Shown here in pieces: positions 7,384-13,035 of a stretch of 13,035 nt of DNA. Below the pieces are notes generated by a model, which saw only the letters and a program-made list of their open reading frames with translations, did not search any database and was not told the origin of the DNA. Position 1 is the first letter of the stretch. The number at the start of each line of letters is the position of its first letter. This DNA comes from Bacteroidales bacterium. Lineage in GTDB: Bacteria; Bacteroidota; Bacteroidia; Bacteroidales; FEN-979. The translations under genes and the position numbers were made by a program. The stretch spans positions 1 through 13,035 of the forward strand of contig JALNWE010000076.1 of assembly GCA_023231065.1 (NCBI GenBank), given 5' to 3'.

Positions 7384-7516
7384 TGAGTCCGCTCCGAAAA
7401 CCACTTTTTACCGCCAAGTCGCTAAGGCGCAAAATTTTAAATAATTGGATATGATATATTTGCGTCTTTGTGTCTTCGCGATAAAAAGAAAGATTTGACT
7501 TTTCGGAGCCGGCTCA
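7384..7516. repeat. Palindromic interspersed element, copy 1
   Basis: This is a 133-bp element with 17-bp terminal inverted repeats matching at 15 of 17 positions (left TGAGTCCGCTCCGAAAA, right complement TGAGCCGGCTCCGAAAA). The inverted symmetry continues inward: a CGCCAAGTCGCTAAGGCGCAAA-type left arm faces a TTTGCGTCTTTGTGTCTTCGCG-type right arm around an AT-rich centre. Bases 7419-7470 are identical to 8258-8309 in copy 2. ATCT flanks both ends, but the other copies lack matching flanks. No transposase is encoded. It ends 67 bp before the AraC-type gene. Confidence 0.9.
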
Positions 7517-7547
7517 ATCTTGCATGAAATCCTTCAAATTTTTTTTA

Positions 7548-7555
7548 TATATTTG
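7548..7555 (+). promoter_or_regulatory. Candidate -7 box (TATATTTG) for the AraC-type gene
   Basis: It matches TAnnTTTG and lies 28 bp before the TTG start of the AraC-type gene. No well-spaced -33 box is visible, and the region is AT-rich, so a chance match is possible. Confidence 0.3.
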
Positions 7556-7583
7556 TTAAATTGGCTTTGTAATTTTTAACCGA

Positions 7584-8144
7584 TTGAAGATTTACGTCAA
7601 AAATATGGTTTGCATCCGCTGCAAGATGGTTGTGAAATCCGAACTGAAAAAACTCGGATTGCATTATACATCCATTGACCTGGGTGAAGTTGAGATAACA
7701 GAAGACCCTTCCGGCGAACAATTAGGCCTTCTGAGAATCGGTCTGAAAAAAAGCGGGCTTGAACTGTTGGCTGATAAGAAAAGTATTCTTGTAGAGAAGA
7801 TAAAAGCGATTATTATTGAACAGGTCCATTATACTGATGAACAGATCAAAGTAAATCTTTCCGATTACCTGACCGAAAAGCTCCATTACAATTACACCTA
7901 TCTTGCCAACCTGTTTTCGGAAGTCAAAGGGACGACCATTGAAAATTTCTATCTGGCCCATAAAATCGAAAAAGTTAAAGAATTGTTAGCGTATGATGAT
8001 CTCACCCTCACAGAGATTTCCTATCGTATGCATTATAGCAGCGTAGCCCATCTATCAAACCAATTCAAGAAAATGACGGGGCTGACCCCATCCCACTATA
8101 AAAGCCTCAGGTATAAAGGGCGCAGGACACTGGAAAATGTGTGA
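7584..8144 (+). CDS. AraC-family regulator with N-terminal CxxC (HMA-like) segment
   Basis: It encodes 186 residues. Residues 1-65 begin MKIYVKNMVCIRCKMVV, with C10 and C13 placed as in heavy-metal-associated (HMA) domains and a beta-alpha-beta pattern after it. Residues about 85-175 are an AraC-type double helix-turn-helix: YLTEKLHYNYTYLANLFSEVKGTTIENFYLAHKIEKVKELL, then LTEISYRMHYSSVAHLSNQFKKMTGLTPSHYK. The product is probably a cytoplasmic transcription factor. Metal, thiol or redox sensing by the CxxC is inferred from the fold only. The start is TTG at 7584, since the next ATG (7605) would cut off the first strand of the HMA-like domain. Two copies of the palindromic element flank the gene. 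A shared 22-bp tract covers its stop codon. Confidence 0.88.
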   Translation: MKIYVKNMVCIRCKMVVKSELKKLGLHYTSIDLGEVEITEDPSGEQLGLLRIGLKKSGLELLADKKSILVEKIKAIIIEQVHYTDEQIKVNLSDYLTEKLHYNYTYLANLFSEVKGTTIENFYLAHKIEKVKELLAYDDLTLTEISYRMHYSSVAHLSNQFKKMTGLTPSHYKSLRYKGRRTLENV

Positions 8145-8174
8145 ATGATGTAACTTTTTCCCGGAATTCTGTAA
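8135..8174 (+). promoter_or_regulatory. Shared 22-bp tract and 21-bp-spaced direct repeat at the AraC gene 3' end
   Basis: Bases 8135-8156 are identical to 10465-10486 at the end of the kinase gene, and in both the TGA stop has the same position in the tract. Two half-sites of the form GAATnnTGTAA start at 8143 and 8164, exactly 21 bp apart. That is two helical turns and the spacing of tandem sites bound by AraC-type proteins. An operator is plausible; a dispersed repeat is the alternative. Confidence 0.55.
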
Positions 8175-8206
8175 GGCCCCTTTGAGCGGGAGGCCGTATT
8201 TTTAAT
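8175..8206 (+). terminator. Possible intrinsic terminator after the AraC-type gene
   Basis: A short GC stem (8175-8180 GGCCCC with 8189-8195 GGAGGCC, one bulged A) closes an 8-base loop and is followed by GTATTTTTAAT. The stem is only six pairs and the T-run is short, so termination is likely partial if real. Confidence 0.4.
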
Positions 8207-8222
8207 CATATAATTTCAATTT

Positions 8223-8355
8223 AGGGCCGACTCCGAGACCTACTTTTCACTGCCCAATCGCTAAGGCGCAAAATTTTAAATAATTGGATATGATATATTT
8301 GCGTCTTTGAGCCTTCGTAGTAAAATGAATGATTTGACTTTTCGGAGCAGGCTCA
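8223..8355. repeat. Palindromic interspersed element, copy 2
   Basis: This is a 133-bp copy in the same orientation as copy 1, with a 52-bp identical core (8258-8309) and a right end TTTTCGGAGCAGGCTCA. Its left terminus is more diverged than that of copy 1. It carries TATATTTG at 8294-8301, a -7-type match, as do the other two copies. It ends 37 bp before the kinase start codon. Confidence 0.88.
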
Positions 8356-8392
8356 TTATTGTGCATTCAACTGTTAGAAAATCAACATAATA

Positions 8393-10474
8393 ATGATTTA
8401 TATGAAAGATCAATCTATGCCAGGAAATGAACCGTTAAAAGAATTGGAAGGGTTACGGAAAAATTATAATGATTTACAAGCATTATATAACAATGACATC
8501 ACCAGGATCAGGGATGCCTGGACGGATTTGACTGTATCGGAAACCCGCTATCGTCGACTTTTTGAATCGGCAAAAGATGGGATCCTTATCCTGAACGAGG
8601 AAACCGGAATGATAATGGATGTGAACCCATTTTTAATTGAGCTTTTAGGATACTCTAAAATCCAATTCATTGAAAAAACCATTTGGGAAATCGGATGCTT
8701 TAAGGATATATTCGCCAATCGCGAAAAATTTTTAGAATTACAACAAAAGGAATATGTACGATATGAAAATCTGCCGCTTGAGGCAGCTGACGGACGGAAG
8801 ATCTATGTCGAATTCGTAAGCAATGTATATTCAGAAGGTCATGCGAAAGTAATCCAATGTAATATCAGGGACATCAGTACCCGTATTAACGCTGAAAACG
8901 AATTGCGGAAGGTAAATGCTTTTTTGGATTCGATCATTGAGAATATTCCGAATATGATCTTTATTAAGGATTCAACAACAATGCAATTTATAATGTTTAA
9001 CAAGGCAGGAGAAGATTTATTAGGAATCCCAATATCAGAAATGTTGGGGAAAAGCGATCATGATATTTTTTTAAAAGAGCAGGCCGACGAGTTTATTGAA
9101 AATGACAGGCAGGTATTGCTTGGCAAGGTAATGGTTGATATTCCCGAAGAACCCATTCAGACCAGGCGCCGGGGGATTCGTATCCTGCACACCAAGAAAG
9201 TCCCGATCCTGAATGACCTGGGGGAACCTCAATACCTGCTTGGTATTTCAGAAGATATTACGGAACATATAAAAAAAACGGAAGACCTTAAAATTGCAAA
9301 GGAACATGCTGAAGAAAGTAACCGCCTTAAATCGGCCTTTCTGGCCAATATGAGCCATGAAATCAGAACCCCAATGAATGGCATCCTCGGTTTTGCCGAG
9401 TTACTTAAAGAACCGGAATTGACTGGTGAAGAACAACAAAAGTATATTCGCGTCATTGAGAAAAGTGGCACGCGTATGCTCAACATTATTAACGACATAG
9501 TCAACATTTCAAAGATCGAAAGCGGACAGATGGAAATTTTTATCTCCGAGACAAATTTAAACGAACAGATAGAATTTATTTATACCTTTTTTAAACCCCA
9601 GGTAGAACAAAAAGGAATGAAGATCTTCTTTAACAATCCGTTACCGGGAAAAGAAGCCATCATCAGGACAGATAGGGAGAAAATTTATGCCATTCTAACC
9701 AATCTCGTCAAAAATGCCATTAAATTTTCTCATACCGGCTCCATCGAAATTGGTTATATTAAAAAAGGTCAATGGTTTGAGTTTTTTGTAAAAGATACCG
9801 GAGTTGGTATTAATCCGGAGCTAAAGGAAACTGTATTCGAAAGGTTCAGGCAGGGTAGTGATTCGATAAGCCGGGATTATGAAGGCGCCGGACTGGGATT
9901 ATCCATCTCAAAAGCTTATGTGGAAATGCTTGGCGGAAAAATTTCCTTTGAAAGCGAGGTCGGAAAAGGTTCCACGTTTGTTTTCACCATTCCCGACAAC
10001 AATGGGATGGAAGATAAAAATGTCATTACTGATACTGCTCCGGCTTTTGAAGAGAAGGAGCAGTTGAGAAATCTGAAAATACTGATCGTCGAAGACGATG
10101 AAACATCAGAAATGCTGATCGCCATGGCAGTCAAATTGTTTAGCAAAGAAATTATTATTGCAAGAACAGGAATTGAAGCCGTTGAAATTTGCCGTAATAA
10201 CGCTGACATCGACCTTGTGCTGATGGATATCAAAATGCCTGCGATGGACGGATATACGGCTACCCATCAAATTCGCCAGTTCAACAAAAAGGTGGTCATT
10301 GTTGCACAATCTGCTTGTGCATTGAGCGAAGACAGGGAAAAGGCAATAGAAGCCGGATGTAATGAATATATCCTTAAACCTTTCAGTATTGCAGCCCTAA
10401 CAGTTTTATTAGAGAATATTTTTCAAGAGAAGAAAACGAACAACCGGGATCCGCACTTCCGTCCAAATGTGTGA
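8393..10474 (+). CDS. Soluble hybrid sensor histidine kinase (PAS-PAS-HisKA-HATPase-REC)
   Basis: It encodes 693 residues with no membrane segment, so the product is a cytoplasmic sensor. In order: a short coiled coil (about 12-50), PAS 1 (about 52-165), PAS 2 (about 174-292), a HisKA domain with phospho-accepting H322 in ANMSHEIRTPMNG, and an HATPase domain. The last has the N-box TNLVKNAIKFS at 436-446, DTGVGI at 468-473, F-box FERF, and GAGLGLSI at 498-505. A receiver domain starts near 560 with acidic pair D568-D569, phosphorylation site D612 in VLMDIKMP, and K662 in LKPF. All catalytic residues are present. The signal is unknown. ATG codons at 8402 and 8417 are alternative starts. The C-terminus ends P-N-V, sharing the last two codons and the following bases with the AraC-type gene. 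Confidence 0.95.
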   Translation: MIYMKDQSMPGNEPLKELEGLRKNYNDLQALYNNDITRIRDAWTDLTVSETRYRRLFESAKDGILILNEETGMIMDVNPFLIELLGYSKIQFIEKTIWEIGCFKDIFANREKFLELQQKEYVRYENLPLEAADGRKIYVEFVSNVYSEGHAKVIQCNIRDISTRINAENELRKVNAFLDSIIENIPNMIFIKDSTTMQFIMFNKAGEDLLGIPISEMLGKSDHDIFLKEQADEFIENDRQVLLGKVMVDIPEEPIQTRRRGIRILHTKKVPILNDLGEPQYLLGISEDITEHIKKTEDLKIAKEHAEESNRLKSAFLANMSHEIRTPMNGILGFAELLKEPELTGEEQQKYIRVIEKSGTRMLNIINDIVNISKIESGQMEIFISETNLNEQIEFIYTFFKPQVEQKGMKIFFNNPLPGKEAIIRTDREKIYAILTNLVKNAIKFSHTGSIEIGYIKKGQWFEFFVKDTGVGINPELKETVFERFRQGSDSISRDYEGAGLGLSISKAYVEMLGGKISFESEVGKGSTFVFTIPDNNGMEDKNVITDTAPAFEEKEQLRNLKILIVEDDETSEMLIAMAVKLFSKEIIIARTGIEAVEICRNNADIDLVLMDIKMPAMDGYTATHQIRQFNKKVVIVAQSACALSEDREKAIEAGCNEYILKPFSIAALTVLLENIFQEKKTNNRDPHFRPNV

Positions 10475-10504
10475 ATGATGTAACTTATAATTATAGTTGT
10501 GTAA
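10465..10504 (+). promoter_or_regulatory. Shared 22-bp tract and 21-bp-spaced TGTAA pair at the kinase 3' end
   Basis: The 22 bases 10465-10486 are identical to 8135-8156. TGTAA occurs at 10479 and 10500, again exactly 21 bp apart. The sequence after the second site (ATTTTCCGGATTC) resembles what follows the first site at the AraC gene (TTTTTCCCGGAATTC), as though a 21-bp unit had been duplicated here. A regulatory role for the downstream lipoprotein gene is inferred. Confidence 0.5.
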
Positions 10505-10558
10505 CATTTTCCGGATTCGGAAACCTCACCTTTGCACCATGATTAAATGTTCATTGGT

Positions 10559-10682
10559 TGAGTCCAATCCGATAACTACTTTTCACCGCCAAGTCGCTAA
10601 GGCGCAAAATTTTAAATAATTGAATATGATATATTTGCGTCCTCGTGGTAAAATGAAAGATTGACTTTTCGGAGTCGGCCCT
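10559..10682. repeat. Palindromic interspersed element, copy 3
   Basis: This is a 124-bp copy in the same orientation as copies 1 and 2. It has the same CTAAGGCGCAAAATTTTAAA core, one substitution in the next stretch, and a deletion of about 9 bp in the right arm. The left end TGAGTCC is kept, while the facing terminal bases have drifted. TATATTTG is kept at 10630-10637. It ends 17 bp before the lipoprotein ATG, so it must form most of that gene's upstream region. Confidence 0.87.
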
Positions 10683-10699
10683 TGATTAAAACTTAAAAA

Positions 10700-11146
10700 A
10701 TGAAAAAAATAATGCGGATACTTGCTGTAACAGCGTTTATGGCAGGAACAATAACTGGTTGCCAATCGTCGGCTTCCAAAGTTGAAAATGCCAAAGACAA
10801 CGTGCAGGAGGCCAGGGATAACGTAGTGGTAGCACAACAGGAACTCGATCAGGCGCTGAACGATTCCATCCGGCAATTCAAAACAGAATACCAGGAAAGG
10901 ATCACGGCCAATGAAAAAACCATTGCTGAATTTAAAGTAAAGATAGGTAGGGAGAATAAACAAAGTAGGGTTGCCTATGAAAAGCGGCTGGCCGAAATGG
11001 AACAACAAAACACCGATATGAAAAGAAGGCTGAATGAGTTCAACGAAAATCAAAAAGAGAACTGGGTGGCTTTCAGGGTTAAATTCAGACATGATATGGA
11101 TCAGTACGGAAAAGCCATGCATGATTTTTGGACAGGGAAAAAGTAA
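10700..11146 (+). CDS. Small coiled-coil lipoprotein
   Basis: It encodes 148 residues. A lipoprotein signal peptide (residues 1-20) ends in a lipobox I-T-G-C with C21 as the lipidated residue. The mature part is highly charged and almost entirely helical, with coiled-coil-like stretches at about 27-55 and 60-120. It ends in a WVAFRVKFRHDMDQYGKAMHDF segment. Similar small lipoproteins are common in Bacteroidota and, from memory, some are named after a cyanobacterial stress-response family; that link is not proven here. No enzymatic residues are seen. It is probably anchored in the inner or outer membrane facing the periplasm. The gene precedes the AI-2E transporter by 43 bp and is likely cotranscribed with it. 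Confidence 0.82.
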   Translation: MKKIMRILAVTAFMAGTITGCQSSASKVENAKDNVQEARDNVVVAQQELDQALNDSIRQFKTEYQERITANEKTIAEFKVKIGRENKQSRVAYEKRLAEMEQQNTDMKRRLNEFNENQKENWVAFRVKFRHDMDQYGKAMHDFWTGKK

Positions 11147-11189
11147 CCATAATCATCAGGGCCATTAGTGGAAAGACATCTTAAAAACC

Positions 11190-12302
11190 GTGACAATCAA
11201 AGAATTAAATTTTCCATTTTACATAAAGGCGACCATTGTCCTCCTTGGTTTTTTTATTTTATTATCGATGTTATACATCGCCCGGAGTATTATTGTCCCG
11301 CTTGTTTTTGCCATTATTATTGCCATCGTTCTCCATCCGGTCGTCAATTTTTTTGTACGGTTAAAAATAAAAAGGGTGATAGCTATCATCATTACTTTAT
11401 TTCTTACCATTTTGGTCATTGCCGGGTTTGGCGCGTTTTTCTTTTCGCAGGCAAGCCTTTTCAGCGAATCATGGCCGGCATTGGTAGATAAATTCACTGT
11501 TATGCTCAACCAGACCGTTGCCTGGGTCTCCGGCTATTTCGATATTGACGCTCAAAGAATCGATGCTTGGCTATTAAAAACCAAAGGAGAGTTGATCAAT
11601 ACCAGCGGGGCTTCCATCGGGCAAACGCTTATCAGCGTTGGCGGCGGGGTCGTGATCTTATTTTTAATTCCAGTTTACATCTTTATGATATTATTTTACC
11701 ATCCACTCTTGCTTGACTTTATCCGCAAGGTTTTTGCTAAAAGCAACCCGGTTCAGGTAAACGAAATAGTAACCCAGACCAAAACTGTTATTCAGCGTTA
11801 TCTTATAGGCCTGGTCATTGAAGCAATCATCGTTGCAATACTCGACTCCACTGCACTATTGATAATCGGGGTCGACTATGCTATCCTGCTTGGTATTATT
11901 GGCGCATTGCTCAACGTCATTCCATACATCGGGGGGATTGTGGCCGTGGCCTTGCCGATGATGATTGCCCTGGTCACCAAATCGTCAGCCTGGTATGCCG
12001 TTTACGTGCTGGCAGCCTATTATTTCATCCAGTTGATTGATAATAACTACATCGTTCCCAAGATTGTGGCCTCAAAAGTGAAGATCAATGCACTTTTTTC
12101 CATCGTAGTTGTACTTGCCGGAAATGCCTTATGGGGCATACCAGGAATGTTCCTTTCCATCCCGCTCCTTGCCATTATTAAAGTCGTTTTCGACCATATC
12201 GAACCACTGAAACCCTGGGGATTTTTATTGGGCGATACCATGCCTTCACTACTAAAAATTAAACCGATCCGCCTGAAGCGGATGAAAAATAAACCTATAT
12301 GA
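11190..12302 (+). CDS. AI-2E family transporter (TqsA/PerM-type membrane protein)
   Basis: It encodes 370 residues and is very hydrophobic. Membrane segments are seen near residues 14-30, 34-55, 62-86, 148-170, 205-228, 231-262, 265-283 and 302-335, the usual eight-segment layout, with a soluble loop at about 90-145. Family motifs include NVIPYIGGIVA (242-252) and IDNNYIVPKIVASKVKIN (283-300), followed by GIPGMFLSIPLLAII. The family contains the AI-2 exporter TqsA, Na+/H+ antiporters and many members of unknown substrate, so no substrate is assigned. The start is GTG at 11190, giving an N-terminus MTIKELNFPFYIKAT. Its TGA overlaps the next gene's ATG by 4 bases, suggesting translational coupling. 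Confidence 0.92.
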   Translation: MTIKELNFPFYIKATIVLLGFFILLSMLYIARSIIVPLVFAIIIAIVLHPVVNFFVRLKIKRVIAIIITLFLTILVIAGFGAFFFSQASLFSESWPALVDKFTVMLNQTVAWVSGYFDIDAQRIDAWLLKTKGELINTSGASIGQTLISVGGGVVILFLIPVYIFMILFYHPLLLDFIRKVFAKSNPVQVNEIVTQTKTVIQRYLIGLVIEAIIVAILDSTALLIIGVDYAILLGIIGALLNVIPYIGGIVAVALPMMIALVTKSSAWYAVYVLAAYYFIQLIDNNYIVPKIVASKVKINALFSIVVVLAGNALWGIPGMFLSIPLLAIIKVVFDHIEPLKPWGFLLGDTMPSLLKIKPIRLKRMKNKPI

Positions 12303-13035
12303 TAGAAGTCAGAAAAACTGGCATATTATTAACGTCGACCAATCTGGAATTTGAAAACGAAGGGGTACTGAACCCTGCAGTGATCCGCGAAGGCGATTGT
12401 GTCCACCTTTTTTACCGTGCTGTCAGGAATGGAAATTATTCAACAATTGGTTACTGCAGGATGGATGGCCCGTTGACGGTGGCCGAAAGGTGGGATAAAC
12501 CGCTCATGGTCCCTGAATTCGATTACGAATCACATGGCGTTGAAGATGCGCGGATTGTAAAGATCGATGATCTGTATTATCTGACCTATACCGGGTACGA
12601 TGGGATCAACGCGCGAGGCGCTGTTGCAACTTCAAAGGATTTACTGCATTTTAAAAAGCATGGGATTATTGTCCCGCCCATCACATATTCAGAATTTGTA
12701 TTCCTTGCCGAATCGGCCGATAAATTAAATAAGAATTATTACCGTAACCATAAATTTTACTACCAGGAAGCAGATCCTGAAAAAAAAATCATGCTATGGG
12801 ATAAAAACGTGATTTTCTTTCCGCGGAGAATAAACAACAAACTGGTGTTTTTTCACCGTATCAGGCCAGGCATTCAAATCGCCGCGGTCAATAGTTTGGC
12901 GGATATCACCAAAGAATTCTGGGAGGATTACCTTATCAACCTGCAGGATCATATCGCGCTCGATCCTGTTTATCCTCATGAGTCAAATTATATAGGGGCA
13001 GGATGTCCCCCGATTGAAACAGAACACGGATGGCT
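12299..13035 (+). CDS. Glycoside hydrolase family 130-type phosphorylase, 5' part
   Basis: 245 codons are present and the frame is still open at the window edge. The start ATG at 12299 overlaps the transporter stop. The sequence has the five-bladed beta-propeller pattern of GH130 enzymes, which phosphorolyse or hydrolyse beta-mannosides. Seen here: FENEGVLNPAV (18-28), LFYRAVRNGNYSTIGYCR (37-54), the GVEDARIVKIDDLYYLTYTGYDG region (80-102), FFPRRINNKLVFFHRIRPGIQIA (173-195), and the phosphate/active-site region IGAGCPPIETEHGW (232-245). Family members usually have EDPR where this has EDAR. Relatives in databases are, from memory, often misnamed as pesticidal crystal proteins; nothing here supports that name. 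The exact substrate cannot be told. Confidence 0.88.
   Translation, partial: MIEVRKTGILLTSTNLEFENEGVLNPAVIREGDCVHLFYRAVRNGNYSTIGYCRMDGPLTVAERWDKPLMVPEFDYESHGVEDARIVKIDDLYYLTYTGYDGINARGAVATSKDLLHFKKHGIIVPPITYSEFVFLAESADKLNKNYYRNHKFYYQEADPEKKIMLWDKNVIFFPRRINNKLVFFHRIRPGIQIAAVNSLADITKEFWEDYLINLQDHIALDPVYPHESNYIGAGCPPIETEHGW

Noticed and set aside
7380..7520. A 4-bp target-site duplication (ATCT) around palindromic copy 1, implying transposition
   Set aside because: Copies 2 and 3 have no matching 4-bp flanks, so the match may be chance; the inverted ends are reported without claiming transposition.
12794..12979. Minus-strand 61-codon open frame inside the GH130 gene
   Set aside because: The plus strand here carries a continuous GH130 reading frame with conserved motifs.

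Overview
The window looks like a chromosomal segment of a Bacteroidota (Bacteroidetes) bacterium. The evidence is a secreted protein with a C-terminal type B sorting domain of the type IX secretion system, candidate -7 promoter boxes of the TAnnTTTG type found in this phylum, very few strong Shine-Dalgarno sites, and many tandem heptamer repeats between genes. No phage, plasmid, insertion-sequence, rRNA, tRNA or CRISPR signature was seen.

Left part (1-5798): the 3' part of priA (replication restart helicase) runs rightward and ends tail-to-tail, with a 23-bp overlap, against a small leftward divIC/ftsB-like division gene. A 370-bp gap between divIC and ppk1 holds three different tandem arrays, all of period 7. 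Then come three leftward genes in transcription order glyA, sixA-like phosphohistidine phosphatase and ppk1 (polyphosphate kinase). They are spaced 27 and 46 bp apart and probably form one operon. The ppk1 stop codon lies inside a heptamer array, and the glyA-sixA gap consists wholly of degenerate heptamers.

Middle (5799-7248): a heptamer-like stretch and a perfect 9-bp hairpin precede a secreted protein with a type IX sorting domain. The start at 6022 is preferred because the longer frame runs back into the repeats.

Right part (7249-13035): all genes point right. An AraC-type regulator with an N-terminal metal-binding-like CxxC segment is followed by a soluble hybrid histidine kinase (PAS-PAS-HisKA-HATPase-REC), a small coiled-coil lipoprotein, an AI-2E-family membrane transporter and the 5' part of a GH130-type glycoside phosphorylase gene. 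Each of the first three is preceded, within 20-70 bp, by a copy of the same ~125-135-bp palindromic element. The 3' ends of the AraC and kinase genes share an identical 22-bp tract spanning the stop codon. Just after each stop there is a pair of TGTAA sites exactly 21 bp apart. The layout suggests that the AraC protein, the kinase and the lipoprotein/transporter/GH130 cluster may be controlled together, but this is inference.
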